64,000 nucleotides of DNA. Source: Pseudodesulfovibrio senegalensis (GTDB lineage Bacteria; Desulfobacterota; Desulfovibrionia; Desulfovibrionales; Desulfovibrionaceae). Both the position numbers and the translations under genes were made by a program. Positions 54,369 through 63,696 of this stretch are shown piece by piece; positions within the stretch are counted from its first letter, which is position 1, and every line of letters starts with the position of its first letter. The notes beneath the pieces were generated by a model that was not told the DNA's origin, did not search any database, and saw only the letters and a program-made list of their open reading frames with translations. The DNA lies in contig NZ_WAIE01000002.1 of NCBI RefSeq assembly GCF_008830225.1, positions 124,001 through 188,000 of the forward strand, read 5' to 3'.

Positions 54369-56207
54369 GTGAGTTCTGACAGTAAGGCAAATTCGACCGA
54401 AGAATTGTTGCAAATCATTCGAGGGAATGACGAATCGACATCCGTTCCCGGTCCACCGGCCGCCTCGGGCAACGGCGGTTCTGCCCCGACCCCTTCGGGC
54501 AAGTCGAAATCGGGTGGCGGCTTGTTTTCTTTCAACAAACGGGTCGTGCTTGGTGTCGAGGTAGGCAACGAGGCTATCGATCTGGTTCGTGTATCGTCGA
54601 CCGACACCCGTTTTCGCGGAGCAGGCGTAAGGCGGATACCCATTCCGACCGGAATACGTCCGGGTAGTGACGAATTTGTGGCCCTGCTCGGAGATTCCAT
54701 CACCAGCATCTGCGGCCGCGGTGCCCTGCCCGAGATTTGGACGACCATTCGCACACCGGATGTGGACGTCGGACCGGTGCTCATCCCCAGAGTATCCTCT
54801 TCCAAGGTTTCGGATACGGTCTACTGGACCATCAAAAAAGAAAAAAAGTTTGATGAAAAAAACTATGTCTTCGACATTCGCCCATGGGGTGTTGTCAAGG
54901 ACGAAGGGGTCAACAAGCTTGAGGTCCTGACAGCCATGGGGCGGCGCGACCGGGTGGCTGAACTGGATGATTGGTTTCGTCGGGCCGGGTTTCGGCTGGC
55001 CGGTGTAACCACCATCTCTGCTGCCATGCAGAATTTTTACGCCCGGGGATTGGCACCTGAAACGGACGGCCTCGCAGGGCTGATTCACGTTTCCAACGAA
55101 TTTTCGGCCATTGCCATTTTCGAGGGCTCACGACTCATGTTCAGCAGGACCATCAAATCCGGCGTGGACAGCATGGCCGAAACCCTGCAGCAGCGTCTCA
55201 CCTCAAACGGTGGCGGCCTGACGACCAACCTTGACGAGGTCAGAACGGTTTTGCTGGACCGTTTTGAGGGACGCCCTGCCAATGAGGAAGCCTTTGGCGC
55301 CGGACTCCCCGATGAAGAACTTTTTGACATCATCACCCCGGCCCTGTTGCGCCTTGCCCGTCAGGCAGACCGGACGCTTGAGTATTATTTCAACAATTTC
55401 AAGCAACGTTGCAGCGTGCTGCATCTGAGCGGTGAACTGTTCTCCAGCGATCGTGTTTGCGAATACATGGCCGCACAACTGGGCCTTCCCGCAGTTCCGG
55501 TGCGGGTTCTGCCCGAGAGCGCACGGTTGGGCGAAGACGTTCGCGAAGGACGGCTTGCCTTCAATGCTGCGGCCGCGTTGGCCATGTCCGAAAGCGGGCA
55601 GACCATCAACCTGCTCGTGAACCATGAGCAACGGGCCAAGATCCGTTTCTGGCAGCGAATCAACGACGCGGTGTCTGTGGCGGGGCTGGTGTTGGCGCTG
55701 ATCGTGGGAGGGCTGTTCGGCTGGCAGAAGATCGATGAAAACGCAAAAAAGGCGGAACTGGACAAGCTGAATGTGCGGTATGCGCAGATCGATCCCAAGG
55801 TGACTAGAAAAGACCTTTCGACCATTGCAGCTTCAATAGTCAAGGATCATGGAAGGTTGCGTCAGCTGAGCGAGCAATACGAAGCGTTGGCCGTGCTTGC
55901 GGAATTGGCACGCTACACGCCTCCCGGCATCCGTTTTCTGAATATCAGCATTGACCAGCAAGTGATGTCCGAAGCCCAGGCAGAGGGTGTTGTGACCAAG
56001 AGCAGCGCTGCTCCTGTCGGTGTCGTCGTGCTTGACGGGGTTGTCCTTTTGTCCGGCGAAGACTACAACACGACCTTGTCCCGCTTTTTGATCAAACTGG
56101 AATCATCTCCAATTTTCGAAAAATACCAAATTTTGTCCAGTGAAGTTACCGAATTGAGCCCCGAAGGGGAGGTGCTTCACTTCATTTTGCATGTGAGCCT
56201 TGTATGA
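54369..56207 (+). CDS. PilM-PilN-type fusion protein of the pilus/secretion operon
   Basis: 612 residues starting with GTG at 54369 (AAGGATG upstream). After a disordered Pro/Gly/Ser-rich N-terminus (1-55), residues about 58-400 look like the actin-like PilM/GspL cytoplasmic domain (VVLGVEVGNEAIDLVRVS ... GLIHVSNEFSAIAIFEGSRLMFSRTI). A single transmembrane helix (about 436-455, VAGLVLALIVGGLFGW) is followed by a coiled coil and a small PilN/GspL-like periplasmic domain. Separate PilM and PilN normally interact; here they form one chain. PilO follows with a 4-base overlap. Confidence 0.75.
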   Translation: MSSDSKANSTEELLQIIRGNDESTSVPGPPAASGNGGSAPTPSGKSKSGGGLFSFNKRVVLGVEVGNEAIDLVRVSSTDTRFRGAGVRRIPIPTGIRPGSDEFVALLGDSITSICGRGALPEIWTTIRTPDVDVGPVLIPRVSSSKVSDTVYWTIKKEKKFDEKNYVFDIRPWGVVKDEGVNKLEVLTAMGRRDRVAELDDWFRRAGFRLAGVTTISAAMQNFYARGLAPETDGLAGLIHVSNEFSAIAIFEGSRLMFSRTIKSGVDSMAETLQQRLTSNGGGLTTNLDEVRTVLLDRFEGRPANEEAFGAGLPDEELFDIITPALLRLARQADRTLEYYFNNFKQRCSVLHLSGELFSSDRVCEYMAAQLGLPAVPVRVLPESARLGEDVREGRLAFNAAAALAMSESGQTINLLVNHEQRAKIRFWQRINDAVSVAGLVLALIVGGLFGWQKIDENAKKAELDKLNVRYAQIDPKVTRKDLSTIAASIVKDHGRLRQLSEQYEALAVLAELARYTPPGIRFLNISIDQQVMSEAQAEGVVTKSSAAPVGVVVLDGVVLLSGEDYNTTLSRFLIKLESSPIFEKYQILSSEVTELSPEGEVLHFILHVSLV

Positions 56208-56755
56208 AGCGTATCGGTTATTCAGGTTTTCGTAACGAGCGGGCGGCAAAGCTGGGCCTCAAGTGCCTGGCCATAGCGGTCCTGTTTCTGATGGGGCTGG
56301 GTGGATTGGTCTACCCGGTCTATTCCAACGTGCAGGAACTGGAGGGCGGCATAGCGGCCATGAAGTCCAAGCTGGCAGAGCAGGATGTGTATCTGCCGTA
56401 TTATGCCAAGCTGCAGGCTTTGCAGAAGAACGTGCCTTCCCTGAGCCTTCCCCTTGTCAAAAAGGCTCCTCTTGAGCGCAACCAGGCGTTTGGAGTTGTT
56501 GAAGAAGTGGAGCGAATTGCTCATGGGGCCGGAATGGACACCCTGGATATCGGGGTGGATCAGGGAGCGCTGCGAGCCGGTCTGGAAACCACCGTGCTGA
56601 CCGGTGTTTTCAGTGGGCACAAAGAGAGTTTTTACGATTTTTACGTGGCTGTGGAATCCTTGCCCTATGTGCGCAAGGTGAAGAAGGTGGAGCTTCGTGC
56701 CGTCCCGGGCGGCGTGGAGGTGTTCCTTGAGCTCGCGATATTGATACAGCGGTAG
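56204..56755 (+). CDS. PilO-like protein
   Basis: 183 residues. One transmembrane helix (about residues 19-40) is followed by a coiled coil (LEGGIAAMKSKLAEQ) and a small alpha/beta domain with the block NQAFGVVEEVERIAHGAGM, as in PilO/GspM inner-membrane assembly proteins. The ATG overlaps the stop of the PilM-N gene (ATGA). It is expected to pair with the PilN-like domain and PilP in the alignment subcomplex. Confidence 0.75.
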   Translation: MKRIGYSGFRNERAAKLGLKCLAIAVLFLMGLGGLVYPVYSNVQELEGGIAAMKSKLAEQDVYLPYYAKLQALQKNVPSLSLPLVKKAPLERNQAFGVVEEVERIAHGAGMDTLDIGVDQGALRAGLETTVLTGVFSGHKESFYDFYVAVESLPYVRKVKKVELRAVPGGVEVFLELAILIQR

Positions 56756-56772
56756 ATGGACAGGTAGGCACA

Positions 56773-57330
56773 ATGGCGATTTCGGCTGACTCCAGACAAA
56801 AACTGCTGCTTGCGTTTCTTGCGCTGGTTGCCGGGTATGCTGCGTTCGATTATTTCTATTTGCAGTCCCCATCCGGTTCCGGCGCCGGGGCAATGAACAA
56901 TACCCGGGCAGCTTATGAAAAGAATGTGGCGGACATTATGACCCAGGTGGGTAAAAAGGCATTGAATCCCGTCGATTTGCATAAGGTGAACATGGTCGGG
57001 GACAAGCTCGCCAACATACCCTTGTACGAATCGGATGCGCCGTTTTACCTGGCCGGTCGACAGAGCGAATCCTTTTCCACACAGGTTGAGGGTGTCGAGG
57101 TTGTCTATTCCGGGTATGTGGAGCTGGGCGGCGTACGTCTTGCCTTGCTCAACGGCGTTGAATACGCTGAAGGCGATGAATTTGTCATAGAAGGTTACAG
57201 GGTTACGCAGATTGCGGACCAATATGTCATTCTTGTGCGGGCGGCCGAAAATGGACTGCCCGGAGCCCGGGTCAAGGTACCCATGGCCGAAACCGAGGAA
57301 CAGCAGCTTACCGTCAGGGTGGTGGAATAA
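56773..57330 (+). CDS. PilP-like protein
   Basis: 185 residues with an N-terminal hydrophobic segment (LLLAFLALVAGYAAFDYFYL, about 11-30) and a C-terminal beta-rich domain (VEVVYSGYVELGGVRLALLNGVEYAEGDEF) similar to the PilP/GspC homology-region fold that contacts the secretin. Position between PilO and the secretin matches pilMNOPQ order. It lacks a lipobox, so it is anchored by a helix rather than lipid. Confidence 0.68.
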   Translation: MAISADSRQKLLLAFLALVAGYAAFDYFYLQSPSGSGAGAMNNTRAAYEKNVADIMTQVGKKALNPVDLHKVNMVGDKLANIPLYESDAPFYLAGRQSESFSTQVEGVEVVYSGYVELGGVRLALLNGVEYAEGDEFVIEGYRVTQIADQYVILVRAAENGLPGARVKVPMAETEEQQLTVRVVE

Positions 57331-57331
57331 T

Positions 57332-59053
57332 ATGAGAGCAAAGGGCTTGATAATCGGGTTGGCGGCGTTGCTGATGGTGTGCGCCGCACTTGCCGGGTGC
57401 AAGAAGAACGAAGTGGAAAAACCCGACGAAATGGAAAAATGGCGCATCATGGCCGAACAGTCCATGGGACACTCCCCTGAGCCGCGTAGCGACCTCACGG
57501 AAAAGGATGTGGAACGCCTGACCGTGGACAAGCCGGAGTTCCTGGTGGAACGCGAGCGCCGCAATGCCCGGGCTCTGCCGAAGTTCAACGTCTCGTTGCG
57601 CATGCACAACGCCAACCTCATTTCCGTCATTCAGGCCCTGGCCCGTGCGGCCGGCCAGAGTATCGTGGTCAGTCCCAATGTGCAGGGAACCGTGAATATC
57701 AATATCGTGGACATGCCGTGGGATCAGGTTTTCCGTGGGGTTCTCAGCTCCAACAGGCTTTCCTACTCATGGGAGGGCGACATTATCCGCGTGCTGACCA
57801 GCGAAGATCTTGAGAGCGATCTTCAGTTCGAGGTCTTGCGCAAGAAGCGACAGTTCGAGCGGTTGGAGCTGGAAAAATTGGAACCGCTGAGCACCGCAGT
57901 GGTCAAGGTCAAGTATTCCGATGCCGAAAGTCTCAAGGGCAGCCTGGAGAAGTTCCTTTCCACGGAAGGCAAGGAGTCCTTGGGTTCCATCGAGGTGGAT
58001 ACGCATACCAACTCTTTGATCATACAGGCTATTTCTTCGGACTTGAAAAAGCTCATCAAGCTTGTTTCACGGCTGGACAGCCCGCGCAAGCAGGTTCGCC
58101 TCAAGGCCTTCATCGTTGAAGCGACCTCGGATACGGCCCGTGCCCTTGGAGTGCAGTGGGGCGGCGATTATCAGGGTCGTGTTGCAGACGGCAACAATAT
58201 TTTCGTGGTTCCCGGCGGAACCGACGGACAGGACGGCGGAGACGGAACATGGACCTATACCCCGAACCTGAACGAGAACGAGGGCGGCATTTCCGGTCAG
58301 GGGTATGCGTTCAACTTTCTGCCTGACTCCGACATTTATCCCAGTTCCGGCAACGGCATGTCCCTGGGGTTGATGTTCGGCAAGCTTGGCGGAAATATTC
58401 TGGAAATGCAGCTCCATGCGTTGGAAAAGGAAAGCTTGGTCAAGATTATTTCCAGTCCGTCCATCACCACCATGGACAACCAGAGAGCGTATACTGAAAG
58501 CGGTGACCGCGTTCCCTATCAGTCCACATCCGGCGACGACGGCACCACCATCGAGTTCGAGGACGCGGTGCTGCGTCTCGAAATCACTCCGCATATCATT
58601 GACGACCAGTATCTCAAATTGCAGGTGCTGATCAAAAAGGATTCCGTGGGAACGTCCAAGGTGGGCGAAAACCCCGTCATTTCCAAGAAGACCACGGAGA
58701 CGACGCTCATCACGCGCGATGGGGAAACGGTCGTCATTTCGGGTTTGAACAAGGACAGCTCCAGCAACGCCCACGAGGGCGTACCGTACCTCAAGGACGT
58801 TCCCGGGCTTGGCTGGGCCTTCGGCTCCAAGAGCCGCAGCGGTGGGCTGGAGGAATTTCTCATCTTCATCACGCCGCAGGTACTCGATGTCTGGAAGCCG
58901 GGTGAACGCCAGAAGAGCATGGAAGAAATCGAGCAGGAACTGCAGGACATATGGGAACAGAAAAAGGCTGAGGCCGAAGCTGGAGAAGAGGTCAACCCCT
59001 TGGATCCGGTCAACCCTGCCACGCCCAACGTGGATGAGGTCGAACAGCAGTAG
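57332..59053 (+). CDS. Secretin lipoprotein (PilQ/MshL/GspD family)
   Basis: 573 residues from the ATG at 57332 after GGTGG. The lipoprotein signal ends at LAGC (Cys about 22). N-domains follow (NVSLRMHNANLISVIQALARAAGQSIVVSPNVQG; the next N domain near 180-270), then the secretin domain with VGENPVISKKTTETTLITRDGETVVISGL and PYLKDVPGLGWAFGSKSRSGGLEEFLIFITPQVL at the C-terminus. It forms the outer-membrane channel for the pilus or secreted substrate. The acidic, Glu-rich C-terminal tail is extra. Confidence 0.88.
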   Translation: MRAKGLIIGLAALLMVCAALAGCKKNEVEKPDEMEKWRIMAEQSMGHSPEPRSDLTEKDVERLTVDKPEFLVERERRNARALPKFNVSLRMHNANLISVIQALARAAGQSIVVSPNVQGTVNINIVDMPWDQVFRGVLSSNRLSYSWEGDIIRVLTSEDLESDLQFEVLRKKRQFERLELEKLEPLSTAVVKVKYSDAESLKGSLEKFLSTEGKESLGSIEVDTHTNSLIIQAISSDLKKLIKLVSRLDSPRKQVRLKAFIVEATSDTARALGVQWGGDYQGRVADGNNIFVVPGGTDGQDGGDGTWTYTPNLNENEGGISGQGYAFNFLPDSDIYPSSGNGMSLGLMFGKLGGNILEMQLHALEKESLVKIISSPSITTMDNQRAYTESGDRVPYQSTSGDDGTTIEFEDAVLRLEITPHIIDDQYLKLQVLIKKDSVGTSKVGENPVISKKTTETTLITRDGETVVISGLNKDSSSNAHEGVPYLKDVPGLGWAFGSKSRSGGLEEFLIFITPQVLDVWKPGERQKSMEEIEQELQDIWEQKKAEAEAGEEVNPLDPVNPATPNVDEVEQQ

Positions 59054-59077
59054 CGCCCGCGCGCTGCGAGGTGAATC

Positions 59078-60703
59078 ATGAAGTATTACCGCAAACTCGG
59101 TTTTGTACGGGAGCCGTTTTCCAACTCCCCGGACCCGATGTTTCTGTATGATTCGCCCCAGCACCTCTTCTGTTTGCAGCAGTTGGAGATTTCCGCACGG
59201 CTCAAGCGGGGGCTGAACGTCATCATCGGCGACATCGGAACGGGCAAAACCACCCTGTGCCGCCGGTTCGTGGCCGATCTGGACGAAAGCGGCATTGACG
59301 TGCAGATGATTCTGGATCCGTCGTTCAAGACCGCCAAGGAATTCCTGCTGGTTTTGTATTCCATGCTGACCGGCAGGAATGCGGACCGTTCCATCTCGCC
59401 CTGGGAACTCAAGGAGCTGGTCAAGAAGCGTCTGTTCAGGCGCGGGGTGCGAGAAAACGTGCTCACGGTGCTGGCCATTGACGAGGGCCAGAAGTTGAGT
59501 CCTCGCTGCCTTGAGGTGCTGCGCGAGTTGCTCAATTACGAGACCAACGCGGAAAAACTGGTGCAGATCGTGATTTTTGCCCAGTCCGAACTGGAACCCG
59601 TGATGCAGCGCATGCCCAACTTCGTGGATCGCATCAATTTTTTCTGCCGCCTGACTCCCATGACCCTGCGCGAAACTTCGGCCATGATACGCCACAGGTT
59701 GAACGTGGCCTCCCCGGGCATGAAGGCCCCCGCCAGTCTTTTTTCCGCCGGGGCATGTTATCGGATATACAAGGCCAGCCGTGGATACCCGCGCCGCATT
59801 GTCCGGCTTTGCCACAAGGTGGTTCTGGGCCTGATCATCGCTGATCGCAAGCGGGCGACATACGGATTTGTCTCAGACTGCATTCGCGAGGAGCAGGGCA
59901 GAAAACCCCTGCGGTTCGGGTTGGTACCTGCCGTGGCCGGGCTTGCGTTGCTGGGAGTGTTGGCGATGTTTCTTCCGGGTGCCAACGTGGGCGGTTTTGT
60001 GGAGCGGGTCATGGGCGAAGCGCAGGTTTCTGACAAAAGCGTGCTGCGCAGGGCCGTGGGCGATTTGGCGGAAATCGAGATTCCCACAAGGACGGCCAAT
60101 GCTTCCGCTGCCCCTGACCGACCGCAGGTCAGGCCGGATTTGCCTGTTTCAAAGCACAACGCAAACGACATGGATCGTCCTCATGAACTGGGCACGGTGC
60201 GCATTTCGTTCAGCGAGAGCCTCTCGACCATGATCAAGGATATCTACGGCGTGTTCAACCAGACCAACCTCGCAGCCGTGGCAGCGGCCAATCCCGGCAT
60301 TGCCGACATCAATGCGGTGGAAGTGGGAACTTCGGTGCGTTTCCCGGTCATAGAGTCGCAATCCTCCCCGCAGAACAAGGAACTGGAGCAACGGCTCGTC
60401 TGGGTGGAGATGGCCTCGGCAGCCACTCTTCCGGATGCGTTCGCGGCTTTGCGCCGTCTTGAATATTTCAATCATCCCGCACGGATTCTGCCCACGTGGT
60501 CCGCAGCCGGTGGCCTTTCCTTTTCCGTTGTCGGCGAAATGCCCCACGCATCGGAAAAAGACGCCCAGGCGGCATTGGATGATTTGCCGATTCCATTGCG
60601 CAAGCGGGCGCATCTTTTGATTTTTCACGGCAATGGCCGTGAATTTCTCGGCCAGTTGAGCCGCGCCGCTCGCCGGTTGGCACTGCAAGGGCAGAGCCGG
60701 TGA
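59078..60703 (+). CDS. ExeA/MshM-like AAA ATPase with C-terminal LysM-like domain
   Basis: 541 residues. The N-terminal half is an ExeA/GspA-type ATPase: GLNVIIGDIGTGKTTLCRRF is Walker A (about residues 45-64) and NVLTVLAIDEGQKLSPR is Walker B. A transmembrane helix (about 281-300, FGLVPAVAGLALLGVLAMFLPG) leads to a periplasmic part with a LysM-like segment (LSTMIKDIYGVFNQTNLAAVAAANP) that could bind peptidoglycan. ExeA helps insert the secretin through the wall. It lies between the secretin and PilB genes. Confidence 0.82.
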   Translation: MKYYRKLGFVREPFSNSPDPMFLYDSPQHLFCLQQLEISARLKRGLNVIIGDIGTGKTTLCRRFVADLDESGIDVQMILDPSFKTAKEFLLVLYSMLTGRNADRSISPWELKELVKKRLFRRGVRENVLTVLAIDEGQKLSPRCLEVLRELLNYETNAEKLVQIVIFAQSELEPVMQRMPNFVDRINFFCRLTPMTLRETSAMIRHRLNVASPGMKAPASLFSAGACYRIYKASRGYPRRIVRLCHKVVLGLIIADRKRATYGFVSDCIREEQGRKPLRFGLVPAVAGLALLGVLAMFLPGANVGGFVERVMGEAQVSDKSVLRRAVGDLAEIEIPTRTANASAAPDRPQVRPDLPVSKHNANDMDRPHELGTVRISFSESLSTMIKDIYGVFNQTNLAAVAAANPGIADINAVEVGTSVRFPVIESQSSPQNKELEQRLVWVEMASAATLPDAFAALRRLEYFNHPARILPTWSAAGGLSFSVVGEMPHASEKDAQAALDDLPIPLRKRAHLLIFHGNGREFLGQLSRAARRLALQGQSR

Positions 60704-60737
60704 CGGAAATAATAACAACGGTTCAGGGGGAACAGTC

Positions 60738-62444
60738 TTGAAAAGAGAACGCAAGCGGCTGGGCGACCTGCTCATTGAGGCGGGGGTCATCAGCAACGAT
60801 CAGCTCATGAAGGCGCTTGAAGCGCAGGAAAAGTCCGGCCTCAAGCTTGGCCAGTATCTGATCCGTTCCGGACTGATCAAGGAATCGCAGCTTATCGACA
60901 TTCTCAGCCGTCAGTTGCTCATCGACAAATACTCTCCGGAAAAATATCCCTATGAAGAGGGCATCGACGTGCTCATATCGGAGAAACTCGCGCAACAGCA
61001 ACGTCTGGTGCCGCTTTCCAAACGCGGTCATCTTCTGGTGGTGGGCATGACCGACCCCATGGATATCAATGCGCTGGATACCGTTGAAATTGCAACCAAT
61101 CTTGAAGTTGAGCCGGTCATTTGCACGGAAAACGATTTCGACATGCTTTTCAGCTCCATCTACGGGCGCGGCGTACTGCCGAGCGGCGTGTTCGATGAAT
61201 ATTCCGAAGAAGATGATTCCGAACCGGTCATCACCGAGGAAGATCAGGATATTTCCTTGGATTCCCTGCAGGAAATGGCTGATCAGGCACCTGTTATCCG
61301 CATGGTCAACTCGATCCTGACCCAAGGCGTGCGCGAGAAAGCCAGTGATATTCACATCAGCCCGGAAAAGGATTCGGTCAACGTGCGTTTTCGTGTGGAC
61401 GGCAAATTGCGCAATGTGCCGTCTCCGCCCAAGAACAGTTTTCTGCCGCTGGTTTCGCGCCTCAAGATCATGTCCAACATGGACATTGCAGTGAGCAAGG
61501 TGCCGCAGGATGGCCGTTTTTCCTTCAACACCCTCGGCCGGGAATTCAACGTCCGCGTCAGTTCCCTGCCCACCATCTATGGCGAAAATATCGTACTCAG
61601 GCTGCTGGACCGCAATGCCCACGGCCTGACCCTTGACGAACTGGGCCTTTCGGACATTGATCTGGAAAAAGTCAAGCAGGCCATCAACCAGCCCTACGGC
61701 ATGATTCTTTCTGCCGGCCCCACGGGCAGCGGCAAGAGCACCACGTTGTATTCGATCCTGCGCAATATCCGGCAGGACGACATCAACATCATCACCCTGG
61801 AGGACCCGGTGGAATACCGGCTGGACAGGGTGCGGCAGGTGCAGCTCAACACCCGTGCGGGCATGACGTTTGCCTCGGGGCTGCGCTCCATACTTCGTCA
61901 GGACCCGGACGTGGTGCTGGTCGGGGAAATTCGTGATTCCGAAACCGCGCACATTGCCGTGCAGGCCGCTCTCACGGGGCACCGCGTGCTTTCCACCCTG
62001 CATACCAACGATGCGGCCGGTGCCGTGACCCGTCTGGTGGAGATGGGGCTGGAACCGTTCCTTGTGTCCTCGGTCTTGCTGGTGGCTATCAGCCAGCGTC
62101 TTGTGCGCCGCAACTGCCCGCATTGCCTTGAAGAGTATGAACCGCATCCGGCTCTTGTGAAATCCTTCGGGTTGGACAACCTCAAGGAAAAGGTCGTTTT
62201 CAAACGGGGAGCGGGTTGTCGCCAGTGCCATCAGACCGGTTTTGCCGGGCGTGTGGCCCTGTTTGAAATTCTGTTGGTGGATGAAAACATACAGGACATG
62301 ATTCTCAAGGGCGCCACTTCGGTGGAAATCACCCGAGCTGCGGTCAAGGCCAAACTCATGCGCACCCTGAAGAACGATGCGGCGCGCAAGGCAGTGGCCG
62401 GAATAACCACCCTTGAAGAAGTGGCAACGGCCATCATGCTGTAG
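60738..62444 (+). CDS. PilB/GspE-type assembly ATPase with MshEN domain
   Basis: 568 residues. The start is TTG at 60738, with GGGGG 8 bases upstream and no better ATG near. Residues 7-30 and 36-59 form two 24-residue MshEN motifs (RLGDLL... ending in Gln; KLGQYL... ending in Gln) separated by 5 residues, the layout of a c-di-GMP-binding MshEN domain. The ATPase core has Walker A GPTGSGKSTTLY, an Asp box (ITLEDPVEYR), Walker B VLVGEIRD and the zinc tetracysteine motif (CPHC ... CRQC). It powers pilin/pseudopilin assembly at the inner membrane. Confidence 0.9.
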   Translation: MKRERKRLGDLLIEAGVISNDQLMKALEAQEKSGLKLGQYLIRSGLIKESQLIDILSRQLLIDKYSPEKYPYEEGIDVLISEKLAQQQRLVPLSKRGHLLVVGMTDPMDINALDTVEIATNLEVEPVICTENDFDMLFSSIYGRGVLPSGVFDEYSEEDDSEPVITEEDQDISLDSLQEMADQAPVIRMVNSILTQGVREKASDIHISPEKDSVNVRFRVDGKLRNVPSPPKNSFLPLVSRLKIMSNMDIAVSKVPQDGRFSFNTLGREFNVRVSSLPTIYGENIVLRLLDRNAHGLTLDELGLSDIDLEKVKQAINQPYGMILSAGPTGSGKSTTLYSILRNIRQDDINIITLEDPVEYRLDRVRQVQLNTRAGMTFASGLRSILRQDPDVVLVGEIRDSETAHIAVQAALTGHRVLSTLHTNDAAGAVTRLVEMGLEPFLVSSVLLVAISQRLVRRNCPHCLEEYEPHPALVKSFGLDNLKEKVVFKRGAGCRQCHQTGFAGRVALFEILLVDENIQDMILKGATSVEITRAAVKAKLMRTLKNDAARKAVAGITTLEEVATAIML

Positions 62445-62454
62445 GCAGGAATCA

Positions 62455-63678
62455 ATGGCGCATTTCAAATATACCGCAATCACGGCCACGGGAACCAAGG
62501 CCAAGGGGATCGTGGAGGCTGACAGCTCGGCAGCGGCCGAGGCCATTGTGGCCGACCGGGGGCTTATCCCCACGTCGGTGCGCAAATCCAGGGCCAAGAC
62601 GGAAAATGCATCGTCACTGGGCGCCTTCTTCAACAAGGTCAAGCCTCAGGACATCATCCTTTTCACCAAGCAGTTCAGGACATTGCTCGGCGCAGGCGTG
62701 CCTGTTACCCGGGCACTGGAAATCCTTGAAGCCCAGACCGAGAACAAGAAACTCAAGACCTGCATCATCGAGATAGGGCAGGAAATCCGGCAGGGATCGC
62801 CGTTGCACAAGGCCTTTCGCAAGCGAACGGACATTTTTTCCGAGCTGTACTGCAACATGCTTCAGGCAGGAGAAATATCCGGTACGCTCATGGAGGTTCT
62901 GGAACGGCTGATCTACATCGTGGAGCATGAGAACAAGGTCACCAAGGACATCAAGTCCGCGCTGACCTATCCCATCATCGTCATGGTGGCTCTGGCCATC
63001 TGTTTTGTTGTGCTCATCGTGTTCGTGCTGCCCACCTTCATCAATCTGTTCGAGCAGCAGAATATCGAACTGCCGTGGCCCACACGGATATGCATCATGG
63101 TCAACCGGCTGTTGGTGGACTATTGGCCCATCATCGTTGGCGGCATGATCGGCGGCGGCATTGCCCTGTACTATTATTTCAAAAGCGCCAAGGGGCGGCT
63201 GATGCGCGACAGGCTTCTGCTCAAGCTGCCCATTCTGGGCATGGTTTTCCAGAAGGCGGCCATGGCGCGTTTCGGAAGCATTTTTTCCATTCTCCAGTCC
63301 AGCGGCGTCACCGTGCTGGACACTATGGATATTGTTTCCAAAACCATCGGCAATGCGGCTATTTCCAGGGAGTTCGACAAGATACGCACACAGCTGGAGC
63401 AGGGGCGCGGTATATCCGAACCGTTGCGCAAGGCGCGTTACTTCACACCCATGGTCATTTCCATGATAGCAGTGGGCGAGGAATCCGGACGAATTGAAGA
63501 GATGATGCGCGAAGCAGCGCAGCATTACGATTACGAGGTGGAATACGCCGTGTCGCGCATGTCCGAACTGATCGGCCCCATCCTCACTGCCGGGCTGGCC
63601 GTGGTGGTCGGCTTTTTCGCGCTGGCTATCTTTTTGCCGCTTACCGAACTCATGCAAAATGCCATGTCCGCCATGTAG
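62455..63678 (+). CDS. PilC/GspF inner-membrane platform protein
   Basis: 407 residues from the ATG at 62455 (CAGGAA upstream). Two T2SSF repeats are visible: LFTKQFRTLLGAGVPVTRALEIL and AMARFGSIFSILQSSGVTVLDTMDIV, with transmembrane helices near 178-200, 230-250 and 380-400. It recruits the ATPase and drives filament assembly. It follows the ATPase gene by 10 bases, the usual PilB-PilC order. No major pilin gene appears before the window ends. Confidence 0.93.
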   Translation: MAHFKYTAITATGTKAKGIVEADSSAAAEAIVADRGLIPTSVRKSRAKTENASSLGAFFNKVKPQDIILFTKQFRTLLGAGVPVTRALEILEAQTENKKLKTCIIEIGQEIRQGSPLHKAFRKRTDIFSELYCNMLQAGEISGTLMEVLERLIYIVEHENKVTKDIKSALTYPIIVMVALAICFVVLIVFVLPTFINLFEQQNIELPWPTRICIMVNRLLVDYWPIIVGGMIGGGIALYYYFKSAKGRLMRDRLLLKLPILGMVFQKAAMARFGSIFSILQSSGVTVLDTMDIVSKTIGNAAISREFDKIRTQLEQGRGISEPLRKARYFTPMVISMIAVGEESGRIEEMMREAAQHYDYEVEYAVSRMSELIGPILTAGLAVVVGFFALAIFLPLTELMQNAMSAM

Positions 63679-63696
63679 GACGTGCAGGCAGGTTTC

